Assembly: GCA_023334545.1 (NCBI GenBank)
Contig: JAADVB010000120.1
Coordinates: 1-53,727 of the forward strand
DNA length: 53,727 nucleotides
Source: Salisapilia sapeloensis
Lineage: Eukaryota; Oomycota; Peronosporomycetes; Peronosporales; Salisapiliaceae
Direction of reading: 5' to 3'
In this document: positions 32,473-42,708 of the stretch, one piece after another
Position numbering within the stretch: position 1 is the stretch's first letter
Layout of the letters: each line of letters begins with the position of its first letter
Translations under genes and position numbers: made by a program
The notes under the pieces: model-generated
Database searches by the model: none
What the model saw: only the letters and a program-made list of their open reading frames with translations
What the model was told of the DNA's origin: nothing

Positions 32473-32948
32473 ATTGGATTGGTAACTTGGAACCCTAGGT
32501 CAACATAGTAGACCATGGAATGAACAACGAGAGACCGGGAGCTCCATTGTGAAGACATTACCGATCCATATCCCTCAAAGGTTCAATCCTGAGGTCGCAA
32601 AAGGCACCCATATCATCTCGCAAACAGGAGTTTTCCGCTCGTTTATGATGGTCCGGACATTTCCGCCCAAGTAATCCTACATCTTTCTAGTCCGCCTATT
32701 TCGCATCAAGTCGCTGGTGCGGAAGAAGCCACTTGCCGATCGACGATCGCTATCCGTTGGACTCACCCATCCACTCGTTTTGTTACCCTCTTTCCCTCCC
32801 GTTCCATTCCACCGGCTTCAGCTTCAACGCTACATCGTCAAGGATGAACCTAATTACCTAATTGTAGTTTTTTTCGACGAATGCTCCTCGTCGTGCTTTG
32901 TCATGCCATTTTCACATCTACCGACTTGCCACGAGTACAGAACGCATC
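32473..32948. other. intergenic, no gene seen
   Basis: Plus-strand frames here lack an ATG or coding character; the long one covering 32717-33130 begins with a GTG. No repeat or RNA gene was recognised. Confidence 0.45.
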
Positions 32949-33136
32949 ATGCGCCCGCGAACGAAAAGCATTGTGAGCTACAACGAATACTTTGCTACGG
33001 ACAATACAAGCAAGTCCGCCCGCACCGAGATGCACCCCATCGCAGAAAGCGACGAAGAAGCATGAAACCGCTACATTTCGCCGATACAAAAGTCAAGACG
33101 AAACCCTCTGTACACTCTGCGCCCATATAAAATGGC
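32949..33136 (+). pseudogene. broken paralog of the 121-residue protein
   Basis: From the ATG at 32949 the frame reads MRPRTKSIVSYNEYF, matching MRQRTASVVSANEYF of the gene at 31570-31205 in nine of fifteen positions, with different codons. It continues acidic (ESDEEA) and stops at 33063. In another frame immediately after comes KPLHFADTKVKTKPS, which resembles the RRISFDDDVNIVTIPS segment of the paralog. A small indel near 33050-33062 would link them, so this is either a pseudogene or a sequence error. The conserved C-terminal W-Y-S part is not clearly present. Confidence 0.45.
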
Positions 33137-33557
33137 TTCAATCAGAAGTCATGTAAAAGTAGTTGAATATAACACGATAAAGTGACTCTAAATCGACTTG
33201 CATTCGTTTCACATTCCTCAAGGACCTTTTAAATGAGCACAGTCGCTGCGGACACACGGCAATGGCCGGGAGTTTCACGAGGCATCCACAAGTGACGCTA
33301 AACGACTGGTCTGCAGTTGTCGTTTCCACATACCTATTTCCTTTCTTTAGAACCCCCCGTGCAACTGCCATAGAACCATAAAGGGACACACCATCCATAT
33401 TACATACATGAGACTATGAAAATCCCATGGCCAAGTCTCCTCCCTTGAAAAGCTCCGCACCATCCCATCCGACCAATCCATTTTTATCCAATCATACGGC
33501 TCGAAACTGGTGTATACAAAACTGAAGTGCATTTTCGAAACTGCAGTTACTGGCATC
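33137..33557. other. intergenic upstream of HGPRT
   Basis: No supported gene. Minus-strand frames here start without ATG or are shadows. The interval presumably holds the HGPRT promoter. Confidence 0.45.
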
Positions 33558-34268
33558 ATGAGCTCGGTACTCGTCATCTCTCTTATATCTCCTACAACGT
33601 TTCCACTGACATAACGACAGGAACGCGATCTGATTTACGTCCACGACGATGCTGGATACCCCACATCCCACTTTTTCGTTCCTCCACACTATGAGCCGTA
33701 TGTCGACTCGGTCCTGCTGCCTGCAGGCATGATCCGCGATCGAGTCGAGAAACTCGCTCATGACATTCTTGACGCCTACAAGGGCAAGACCATCCACCTC
33801 CTATGTGTACTCAAAGGTGGCAGTGCCTTCTTCCAAGACCTCTGCCACTACCTCCGTCTCATCCACCAGTACCGACAGGAGAGCCACATCCCATTCACCT
33901 TCGACTTTATCCGTGTCAAGAGCTACGAAGGAACACAATCCACTGGCAACGTCCAGATCTCCGGTGTCGATCTATCTACCTTTAAAGACAAGCACTTGCT
34001 GTTGATCGAAGACATCATTGACACGGGCATCACGATGACCAAGCTCCTGCCGACGCTCGAGCAGCATTCGCCTGCGAGTGTCCAAGTCGCTAGTCTATTA
34101 GAAAAAAGGAGTGCACAGAGCTGTGGCTACAAGGCAGACTTTGTTGGGTTCTCCATCCCCGACGCATTCGTCGTCGGCTACTGCCTTGACTACGACGAAG
34201 CGTTCCGTGACTTGGACCACATTGGCATCATTAATGCTGCCGGGATTGAGCATTTCAAAGAAAAATAA
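33558..34268 (+). CDS. HPRT1: hypoxanthine-guanine phosphoribosyltransferase, with one frameshift
   Basis: HGPRT salvages hypoxanthine and guanine to IMP and GMP using PRPP. Exon 1 is only 33558-33566 (Met-Ser-Ser); a 55 nt intron (GTACTC ... CGACAG) leads to exon 2 at 33622, which reads ERDLIYVHDDAGY. The rest of the protein is in another frame: FFVPPHYEPY, LLPAG, then LCVLKGGSAFF, FIRVKSYEGTQSTG, the PRPP loop LLIEDIIDTGITM and DFVGFSIPDAFVVGY. The switch falls at about 33660-33676, which includes a run of five T. One more base there would give the same spacing between DDxxGY and PxHY as in human HGPRT. Everything else is intact, so a sequencing or assembly error is more likely than a true pseudogene. 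The unbroken part runs from about 33663 to 34268. Confidence 0.92.
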
Positions 34269-34270
34269 AA

Positions 34271-34360
34271 AGAAAAGTTTATTACACTCACCAGGTCTAC
34301 GAAAAAGAAAAGAAAAGCGTACTGCATTCAGCAGGTCTAAGAAAAAGAAAAGAAATGTTT
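34271..34360. repeat. 40 bp tandem repeat between converging genes
   Basis: About 2.3 units of 40 bp, marked by 'caggtcta' at 34292 and 34332 and by repeated 'gaaaaagaaaagaaa' blocks. The partial third unit runs into the BOLA3 stop codon at 34359-34361. It fills almost the whole gap between the HGPRT and BOLA3 stop codons, so it lies in overlapping 3' ends. Confidence 0.8.
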
Positions 34361-34715
34361 ATTGTTTGGCTGCCCATTGGTCCGGTGTCATCGTCCGGAT
34401 CGTCAGGCCATGCATGTCCTTGATCTCGGCTTTGAGTACCTGTGTATGTTCTTAGTCACTATCGACAAAAGAGAGACTAGAAAGACGTACGTCGTTTACG
34501 AGACGATGCTGCTTGACGCGGCTCTGACCAACGAAATGCGGCGACGCGATTTCGACGTCAAACATGGCGCCGCAACCACCGGAAACGTCTTTGACGCTCA
34601 CGTGGATGGCTTCTAGTTTAGTCAGCAACGACTTTTGCATCGCTTCTTCACTCCCAGATGCAGTCGATAGCCATCGTCGACCGCTCCGTCCTACCTGCTT
34701 GACTTGTGCCCACAT
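34359..34715 (-). CDS. BOLA3: BolA-like protein, BOLA3 type (two exons)
   Basis: Exon 1 is 34715-34491 and exon 2 is 34439-34359, with a 51 nt phase 0 intron (GTACGT ... ACACAG); they give 101 residues. The N-terminus MWAQVKQVGRSGRRWLS is Arg-rich without acidic residues, like a mitochondrial presequence. The BolA core follows: SVKDVSGGCGAMFDVEIAS, with the GGCGAM cysteine typical of BOLA3, then a QHRLVND stretch that the intron splits from VLKAEIKDMHGLTIRT, which holds the conserved HGL histidine. BOLA3 works with glutaredoxin 5 and NFU1 to deliver [4Fe-4S] clusters to mitochondrial enzymes. Unspliced translation would lose the HGL motif. The start was chosen as the first ATG giving a presequence. 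Confidence 0.94.
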
Positions 34716-34896
34716 TCCGATTCGTGTATTGTATACAATGCCCTTCAAAAGTCACACACTGCTACCAAAACATCACCCACTGCCACTTATTCACCACTTC
34801 ATAACACGCAAACGTCACTATTTACCCTCCAAATGTTATACATTGCCATCTCAACTTCAAAGACAGATCCAGCAGCTCCTCCCCATCGCCCGGACC
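34716..34896. promoter_or_regulatory. bidirectional interval between BOLA3 and RIC1
   Basis: Only 181 bp separate the two diverging start codons, so both promoters and 5' leaders must lie here or overlap the neighbouring coding sequence. No specific promoter element was identified. Confidence 0.5.
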
Positions 34897-37800
34897 ATGT
34901 ACTTCACGTCCGGTCCTCCGCGCACGTACGGCCTGCCGAAAGAAGAGGTGGAGAAATGCACTACAGAAGGCGTCTCCCTTGCGCAACATCCGTCTCTCCC
35001 CATCCTCGCACGCGTCACACGCGCCCACGTGGCACTCTGGGGCGCTCCGACGTCTACAGGCACCGGCACGCATGTTCCGCTTACTCTAGTGCGCCGCAAG
35101 TCCAAGACGGAGCCACTCGAAGTCGAGGAAGAGCTCCAAGGCCTTCTCCCAGACCAAGGTGGTGCCTACATCAGACAAGTCTCCGCGACGTGGACGACGG
35201 ATGATCGCCTCGCAGTCGTCGACACGGGCGGCAAGGCGCTCGAATTATACTCTTTCCAAGGTCTAGACCTCATGGACGCCACGTCCGATAGTGATAGTCT
35301 AGTAGTTTCCGGTAGTTTAGACGAAACATTCCGTTTAAATCAGGGCGAAAGCGTCCAAGCCCGACAGGATGTCGCGGTCTGCATGTCCGGGTATCCCGGT
35401 AGCTCGTACTTGTTCATCGGTATGCAATCCGGTCTCATTTGTGTCGTGGAAGTGCCGTCTCAAGCACCCACCTCGTGGTTCTCTCCTCCTCCTCCCACAA
35501 GTCTCTGGAAGATCGACGTCACGCCTCACTTGTCCTTAGAAGATGGTTCCATCCCTTCCTGCTACGGTCTCACCTGCGTTCCTACCGATACGTCATCCTT
35601 AACTCTCGTCGCATGCTTCGAAGGCGGCAAATGCTTCATTATGCTCGTGTCTCCATTGCTAAAAGCCATCGACCAGCTCCTATCGCTCGTCAACACTGAG
35701 AAAGATGAGTCGTCTTCCTGCTACGGACGCTGCACAAGCCTATCACTCGATTCCTCTGGTCGACAACTAGCTCTTGGTTGGTCTGATGGTGGCGTCTCAC
35801 TCTTTTCTCTCGTGCTATCCTCCCAAGAAGACGATTCAAAAGCTTTGACACTCGAGCCTGTACGAGAACTCACACTCACACCATGGGGATACACGTCGAT
35901 TGATATCGGATGTGTCACTTGTATCTCGTGGGCATCTGATTCGAAAGCTTTAGCAATCGGATATGAACATCGAGGTGTCTGTGTCTTCTCTCTCGATGGC
36001 TGTCGACTCTTTTCCAGTCTCCCTCTTCAACAACAAGATAAAACTAGTAAAGAAGTAGCGTCCGATGGAGTCATCGATCTCCTCTGGACACACCAGAACT
36101 CGTTCCTTGTTCTCGTCTCGAGAGGTGAATCTGTCGAGCGTCTGAAACTCCTTCAAGATCAAGACACATCACCTCTCTACTCCATCCTCCAAGCCAAAGT
36201 CGATAAACAAGACGATGGACTCTGTCTATCTCTTGCTGGCTCGGCCGATCGTCCAGGTGCATGGGTACGTAGTGAAAACCCCTTCACACGCACTTCCACC
36301 GGCGACATCGGTCCTGCAGAAGCTTGTCGTCTCATCCATAAAGGAGACTTGCTCGTCGGGATACAGAGCTCCGAAGGAGACATCGATCTCACGTCCTCAT
36401 CCTTCCACGATGTCATCCAGCACCTCAAGCGTCTGCCGAATGAAAAAGTCCTTCTATCTCTCCTACGTATCGATTGGGACACCATCATCCCTCTCATCAT
36501 GAAAGCATTCACCTCTTCTTCCTTGGATGACTCTCTCCTCACGGAAGAAGTACGTCTACGCGAGTATGCACTACGTATGCAGCTGCAGCATGGCGATTGC
36601 GACGGACAACGTCCTTCGGTCCTTGATGCCGACCGTCGATCGAAATTCGACGCGTGGGAAGCGCTCGAGAACACACCTCATGACGTCGTACAGCATCGAT
36701 ACGTCAAGCTCTACCTCTCTCTCTTCCCCTCGACAGACCCTCGCACCGTCCTGTCGTCTCTCTCTTCCCAGAGCAAGATGCAGACCGTCCACATGCGTCG
36801 TCCACCTCCTCTCTCCTTCTCATCCCTCTCTCTCATCTACCACGCATCGCTCTCTACGTCTCGTCTAGCCTTCTTAGAACACTCTTCCGTCCGTCTCTTA
36901 GCTCCTCGCACCATGGATAGCCCGTCCTCCATGTCTTCGTACGTTAGCTACACTGTTCCTCCGACCTATGCATCCTCCTGCACACCCATGCGTCTCGCAA
37001 GTGTCTCGAACGACACGAAACACGTTGCCGTCGCGGGACAACGAGGTTTCTGTCTCTTGAACACCACTCGAGGCAAGTGGAGGCTCTTTGGAAACGTCAA
37101 TGAAGAGCAAGACATGAAGGTCTCTGCCCTCGCATGGGTCACAGACGACGCTATCCTCGCAGCCTTCTCGCTCGACAGTGAAGAGCACGCGAAACTTCAT
37201 CTCCAACTCTTCCCGCGAGACCATCTCGATGACCAGTCTTCCTTCCTCCACCTCATCCTCCCAACGTCTGAATCTGCTTCCAGTCTACACGTCACGCAGG
37301 ACCACGTCTACCTCCTAACGTCCTCCCACCTCTGGAGCTTCTATCTTGTATCGTCTGGTTCTCTACTCTCTGATAATCTCTTCTTTGCACTCGACCTCAA
37401 GAGACAAGTCGAGCTACCTTTTGCTACGTCGGCTCTTGAAGATATCGTCTACCTCCCTCGATATCAACATGTCGAGCATCCGGACCTCGAGACGCTGCAG
37501 ATGCAAAAGCATCGAGAACAAGTAGATAGAGATAACGTTTCTATTTCCAAAGGCTGGTTGTCCTCGATCATGGGATACGTCGTCGGGACAGATACACCGG
37601 ATGCCTATGCTCCTGCAAATGTCCTCCCTCGTCTTGCTCTCCTCACGTCCGCTTATCAGCTTCTTGTCTTTGACCCAGAGACGTCGTCCACGCAACTCGT
37701 TGCGAACGATGTCAGCTCGCTCACGTGCTATCACGCGAGTCGAGACTGGCCGATGCCTTGTAGACTACAAGTAGGTGTCTACGGAGCCTCTGGGATGCGC

Positions 37801-39012
37801 ATGTGGCTACCCATGCTCGATGGACTCACTTCTCATGAAACATTTGTGAAGTATCACGATCCGATACGAGCTCGGACGTGGGAGCAAGAAGTGTCGCCGG
37901 AAAACCTCTTGACACAGTACGACTTACCCTCCGACCTCGTCCTTCCACTTGATTTCTCCTTCCTTCATGACTCGGCAGTCGATCCGATGCTTCGATTTGA
38001 TCTAGATGTTAAAGTCCTGGACGTCCACGCGACGTTTGGACTCCTCGTTGGTGTCTCCCAAGACGCTTATACGCCTTCTGGCATGTCCTCTCCTTGCTAC
38101 GACATCTTCACACGCGTCCAACCGTTCTGTCATACATTGCTCACATTCCTTGCTACCTGCTGCCATCACTTTGTCCCGCTTGCTCTTGAATGCATTCGAA
38201 AGGAATTGCCACTAGCTTGTGCGACGCAAGAAATGTTCCTTCATGCGATGCTCGAGCTCCGGCATGACGACAAGTGCTCGGACCAAGTCCTTCGACAGGC
38301 AATTCAGCTCCTTCAGCCGCCTTGTCCTCCCTTCTGTCCTCCATCCGAGATGCAAAGTCCTTCGGATGACCAGATCGCAAACTATTGCGAAGTCGTCGCG
38401 CATGTGGCGAGGAAAAGCGAGCCTTCGAGACTCGACTTGCTCTTCCCGACGGCAGGAGATCCGCTTGAACTCTTATCTATAGCGCGGAACCTCAAGCAGC
38501 TACGTACTGCCGCTAACTTTCTCCTGATCCTCGATGCGTCCTCTGTCGTCGAGTCTTCTTCGAGTCACGAGAACAGGGCGTTCCGTGCTGCTTGTGCTGC
38601 TGAGATCGTAGCGCATTGCCTCGAGCAGGACGAGTGGGGACTCGCCGTGCATGTCCTTCGAGTCGCTCGAGACTGGGATCGAGCACATGCGTACGATCCG
38701 GATATCCGGAGCATTGATGAACACCTTGGGCGACTGACGTGGCATGACTTGACTCGTGGACGCTTTGATCGAGTCGTCAAGAGCGTACAGGAGCTAGGAG
38801 CGAGGCTACCGACGAACATGTCGAGAGACGAATTAGGAGTTGTCGATGCAGATGAAGCGAACTTAGCGAGACATCAACTGGAAGCAGTGTTTATTGATGG
38901 AGATGATAAGCAAGGACTTCGGACACTCTTCTATGCCGTTCAAGATGCGCATTATGAACCATGGGCGAGACTTGTGGAAGAAGTGATGCTCGAACATGGC
39001 GTGAAAAAGTGA
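34897..39012 (+). CDS. RIC1: RIC1 homolog, guanine nucleotide exchange subunit
   Basis: Intronless, 1371 residues from the ATG at 34897. The frame is open further upstream, but MYFTSGPPRTYGLP matches the MYF-x-SG-x-P start of known RIC1 proteins, and the upstream extension is antisense to BOLA3. The N-terminal half is WD40-like beta-propeller sequence (for example SLSLDSSGRQLALGWSDG and ISWASDSKALAIGYEHRG). The RIC1 domain lies near residues 1075-1280, with FLATCCHHFVPLALEC, MLHAMLE-like FLHAMLELRHDD, FLLILDASS and HCLEQDEWGLAVHVLR. RIC1 pairs with RGP1 as exchange factor for the Rab6/Ypt6 GTPase at the Golgi, in endosome-to-Golgi retrograde transport. No RGP1 gene lies in this window. Confidence 0.93.
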   Translation: MYFTSGPPRTYGLPKEEVEKCTTEGVSLAQHPSLPILARVTRAHVALWGAPTSTGTGTHVPLTLVRRKSKTEPLEVEEELQGLLPDQGGAYIRQVSATWTTDDRLAVVDTGGKALELYSFQGLDLMDATSDSDSLVVSGSLDETFRLNQGESVQARQDVAVCMSGYPGSSYLFIGMQSGLICVVEVPSQAPTSWFSPPPPTSLWKIDVTPHLSLEDGSIPSCYGLTCVPTDTSSLTLVACFEGGKCFIMLVSPLLKAIDQLLSLVNTEKDESSSCYGRCTSLSLDSSGRQLALGWSDGGVSLFSLVLSSQEDDSKALTLEPVRELTLTPWGYTSIDIGCVTCISWASDSKALAIGYEHRGVCVFSLDGCRLFSSLPLQQQDKTSKEVASDGVIDLLWTHQNSFLVLVSRGESVERLKLLQDQDTSPLYSILQAKVDKQDDGLCLSLAGSADRPGAWVRSENPFTRTSTGDIGPAEACRLIHKGDLLVGIQSSEGDIDLTSSSFHDVIQHLKRLPNEKVLLSLLRIDWDTIIPLIMKAFTSSSLDDSLLTEEVRLREYALRMQLQHGDCDGQRPSVLDADRRSKFDAWEALENTPHDVVQHRYVKLYLSLFPSTDPRTVLSSLSSQSKMQTVHMRRPPPLSFSSLSLIYHASLSTSRLAFLEHSSVRLLAPRTMDSPSSMSSYVSYTVPPTYASSCTPMRLASVSNDTKHVAVAGQRGFCLLNTTRGKWRLFGNVNEEQDMKVSALAWVTDDAILAAFSLDSEEHAKLHLQLFPRDHLDDQSSFLHLILPTSESASSLHVTQDHVYLLTSSHLWSFYLVSSGSLLSDNLFFALDLKRQVELPFATSALEDIVYLPRYQHVEHPDLETLQMQKHREQVDRDNVSISKGWLSSIMGYVVGTDTPDAYAPANVLPRLALLTSAYQLLVFDPETSSTQLVANDVSSLTCYHASRDWPMPCRLQVGVYGASGMRMWLPMLDGLTSHETFVKYHDPIRARTWEQEVSPENLLTQYDLPSDLVLPLDFSFLHDSAVDPMLRFDLDVKVLDVHATFGLLVGVSQDAYTPSGMSSPCYDIFTRVQPFCHTLLTFLATCCHHFVPLALECIRKELPLACATQEMFLHAMLELRHDDKCSDQVLRQAIQLLQPPCPPFCPPSEMQSPSDDQIANYCEVVAHVARKSEPSRLDLLFPTAGDPLELLSIARNLKQLRTAANFLLILDASSVVESSSSHENRAFRAACAAEIVAHCLEQDEWGLAVHVLRVARDWDRAHAYDPDIRSIDEHLGRLTWHDLTRGRFDRVVKSVQELGARLPTNMSRDELGVVDADEANLARHQLEAVFIDGDDKQGLRTLFYAVQDAHYEPWARLVEEVMLEHGVKK

Positions 39013-39904
39013 AAAGAAGAGAGTTCTCTTGAATGAAAATTGGTTGTAGTTGATGTACGTTATATCGAGTGTCTTGATGGTGGAAGGAGAATGGGGGTAT
39101 AGACTGACATGGAGTTCGTATTGTCTTCTAGACCATAAATGAGTAAGATAACGACAGATTATGAACGTAGTTCGATTTTCATAGACTCGTGGACAGTGTA
39201 TGGACACTGTGAGTCTGACTTTAGCATACACGACATCTAGCTTTGTATTATGCTTTCCCAGAAGAGTATTCGTGTGAGTCTACTTGTCGTCACGTCTACT
39301 TCTATGGTAGCTTGCAATATCTCTTAGCATCTAGCGTCGAAGAGGTATTTTGACGGACGCTTGGTAATATCACGTAAATTATCCTTTCGTTGGATGTTGG
39401 TGGATGGATTGGAAGTAGGAAAGGAAGAAATTAAATCACTGCTTGCATCTACAGACCAACTCTATATTTGTTAGAAGTGGAAGTAGTACTTGTTGTTTGC
39501 AGTAATCTGGATAAAATACAAAGCGACGAAGACTGGATACGTATTATACGCATGACGTGAGAAGTTATGCTCTCATGGACACACTTCGGTAACAGGTAAA
39601 AGGATGGATTGTTATAGATAGACCGAAAAGGCCAATTATGTAAAGACCAGGGCTTGGGATTTTTCCGTCCATTTCCCCATCATTCCCCATATATAATCGT
39701 CGTAATGGAAAGAGCTAGGAAATCAGGGTAATCTTTCAAAGCAAATTGTCAGTGTATCTAGAAGTCAAGCAAGTAACATAACCAAATTAAGCAAGAATAG
39801 AAAGGTTGTGTTCGTTGAGCGGTAATTCAAAAACTATGCAAGGGACAGCAGGCACTATGTGAAAACAAAGATGTACAAACTGTAGTAGGAATCCACAGTC
39901 AAGT
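39013..39904. other. intergenic after RIC1
   Basis: No coding frame with ATG and family character. It marks the change from the dense gene block to the sparse, repeat- and pseudogene-bearing right part of the window. Confidence 0.5.
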
Positions 39905-40500
39905 CTTTGCCGTTTCGTCCTACTCTTACATCGCTTTCCACTTTTCTATTCTTTTCACGTCTACCTTCCGCTCTTCAGCCCAGCGTTGGCGGGTAACCGT
40001 GTCGAGCGTATCCTCAGAAGTCCTTCAGGTTGAAGTGTCCCTCGATTTACTTGCAACATTGAGCTTTTCGCCATTTTATTGGGACATAGTACAGTGCGAA
40101 TCGCAAATATCGCTTAATTATTCCGTCCACCACTGTACGATGTCTGGTCCGAAATAATAGCGAAAAGCTCAATAGTGCAAGTAAAGCGAAGAGCTCACCA
40201 AGTCTTTCGCGCGCTTGTTCAAATGTGCACATTTCGAGCACCAGGCATGCCTTGATGTCTTCTCGAAGATGGTTTCCTCATGACTTCATCAAAGACTAAA
40301 GATCCTTTTTTGTAATTCTACTTTGGCGAGAAAGTTGTATAAAAGCGTCACGTTAGGCTTCCAATGACAAGTAGTAAATCAAATTGGCTATTCTCAGTGA
40401 GCGCGGAATTGCCCGATTCGATTACAACGAATAGAGTGACAAAATTTGGAACCCCAATGTTGCAGAATAGGTACTCAGCGAGTTCACGGCCTAACTGTTT
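39905..40500 (+). repeat. dispersed repeat, long copy C
   Basis: It aligns with copy B (589-1205) over nearly its full length, and its last 180 bases also align with copy A (195-425). A minus-strand frame from about 40234 down to 40047 starts MCTFEQARERLGELF and continues LALLSFSLLFRTRH. Copy B has the same frame for about 45 codons before a stop. Copies B and C are about 39 kb apart and flank the housekeeping block in direct orientation. No terminal repeats or target-site duplications were recognised. Confidence 0.7.
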
Positions 40501-41207
40501 TACGAGAGTGAAAGTGTGCTGCTAGTCTAATACTGAAAAATTATCTCTCAATCAGCTAGAACTAGTTTGCAGCTGACAAGCTTCATAAATTCACCTTGGG
40601 AGAGCTGTAGGACGACATATAAATATGTGTCAAGATGAATTTATGTCATGGATACAAGTCGGCCAAGTAACTTTAGGGGAACCACCATCAATCAACAATG
40701 ATATCATTATGGATTGAATCAAAAGTACAAACGTCCATCCATTGTGCATGATTTTTTCCAAAACCTACGTGATGAAGCCCCACCACCTTCACGCACTTGT
40801 ACTTGACTCATTCTGTCATCTGCATGGTACATACACAAAACTCGTTATGAGCTTTAGCTCTGAATGCATCTTGTTAGAACGAGAAGCATGCATTAGATGA
40901 TCATGGCTACATGGGAGTTTGCTGCATGTCTACCCATGACAGGAAGTCAAGTCCGTAGGGACGTCCTTAGTGTTTTATGTAGCTCATGTCGTCGTTGAAA
41001 CAGCTTTACTTTTCAAGATTTATTCGTGTCATCGCACTGCTTACTCAACTCATCTCGAAATGAATCATATCTGGCTGTACTCAGTGGATTATCCATCTCT
41101 TTGACCAAATTCAACCCGGCGACAGTCTCATTCTAGATTTCGACCTTTTAAGCCCAAGTCTCCGTCTACCACAAACGCTCACCACAAGAATTTGCCATAT
41201 CGACACT
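40501..41207. other. upstream flank of the first ankyrin pseudogene
   Basis: No gene seen. Short AT-rich sequence with no clear repeat copy; probably the decayed promoter region of the ankyrin pseudogene. Confidence 0.45.
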
Positions 41208-42708
41208 CAAAAGTACGAACTATAAGCTATGGAAGTATGCTGCGGAAGGGGATCTAGAAGGTGCTCGCAAAATGATCCAGGACGGCGCTGATGCAAAGTG
41301 GAAGAATAAAGAGGACTCAGGTTTACATCATCAATGTCAATGGCGGCGTCACGTGGGCATCTCCAAACAATCGGGCTCTTATTGCAAAGCAGTGCGGACG
41401 TTGATATACACAATATTTATCAATTTACTCCATTTCATTTTGCTGCTGAGGAAGACCAAGTGGAGATAGAAAATATGTTACTAGAAAATGGAGCAGAGGT
41501 TGATAGAAGGAATAAGTTTGGTAATACTCCACTTCATACCGCTGCCGTATTTGGACGCGTGATGGTTGCGACTCTGCTTTTGCAAAATGGAGTCAACGTT
41601 CATGAGCGAGACAACGATGGTTGTACTCCGCTTTACATAGCTGCCGAGAACGGACAAGTGGAGCATATGAATTTGCTACTACAGTACGGAGCAGACATTA
41701 ATAAGCTCGATATAACAAATTGTACTCCGCTTCACATGGCTGCGAAAAACGGGCATTTGAAGGCTGCGGATCTGCTATTGCAAAATGGAGCAGAGATTCA
41801 TAGATTTGCTTTCTATGGATACATGCCGCTTAACATGGCTGCTGAAACCGGACGAGCGAAAGTTGCGGACCTGCTATTACAATACAGAGCTGACGTTAAT
41901 AAGCAGAATTGGAACCGTTGTATTCCACTTTACATAGCTGCGAGAAATGAACAAGTCAAGGTTGCGAATCTTTCATTGCAAAACAGGGCGTACGTGGATA
42001 AGCAGGGTTGCTTTAATTGTACGCCTATTCATATCGTTGCCCTTCAAGGAAAGCCTGGTACCGTCAAGTTGTTAGCTGATCGGGGAGCGAGTCCGATTAT
42101 GAGAGATTATGACGGTCGAACTGTCACAGAAAACTTTTTATACGAATGCAACACATGGATCGGTGTAATCTGTTTTAGAAATATGTACAAGTCTTACGAA
42201 AGCTACGTACAACAACAACCAAAAAACGGTCCAAGATTTCTTGCACGAATCGATCGCCCAAAAGTCAGTGAAGGAAATGATGTCGAGATATGAATGCGTG
42301 GAAAATGAGATGGAGATGCTTGTAGACTGTGAGTGGAAGCATACACTGGTCTCTGTTGTGCAGCACCACAAGGTCGAGGTGCTGTACTTTGTATTCCAGG
42401 TGGAGGATACCGAGAAGAGGGATGAGATTATCAACTGAATCGGCAGCAAAAAGTGGGTCAACACAGCGACAGTGATGGATATCTCATCGTTGACGCAGTA
42501 CAATGAAGCATGCAAAGAATATAGTACCCTAGAACACACGCTATGGTGCGACTTGGACACTTGCACGAGCTCAAACGATAATAGTTTCTGCTTGAAAGCA
42601 GTTGAAATTATAAAACTACAGGATAAAGCACGAGAAAAGATCATGGAGATCATAAAGCTCGAAGAAGCAGAGTATGCTCAGAGTAAGATGACAAGGAACT
42701 GTAAATAA
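41208..42708 (+). pseudogene. ankyrin-repeat pseudogene, family copy 1
   Basis: Codon-by-codon alignment to the intact copy at 45563 shows several lesions. The start codon position reads ATA (ATATCGACACTC against ATGTCTAGATCT). A frameshift lies near 41320-41334, between KWKNKEDS and MAASRGHLQ. About eight ankyrin repeats follow (for example NTPLHTAAVFGRVMVATLL and CTPLYIAAENGQVEHMNLL). A second frameshift lies near 42225-42250. TGA at 42436 replaces the Trp codon of INWAGSKKW. The downstream module still reads SIAQKSVKEMMSRYECVENE. Length and order otherwise match the family. The lesions are independent, so this is not one sequencing error. Confidence 0.85.

Noticed and set aside
34564..34896. 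N-terminal extension of RIC1 by 111 codons
   Set aside because: It is antisense to BOLA3 exon 1, and the MYFxSG start at 34897 matches the family.
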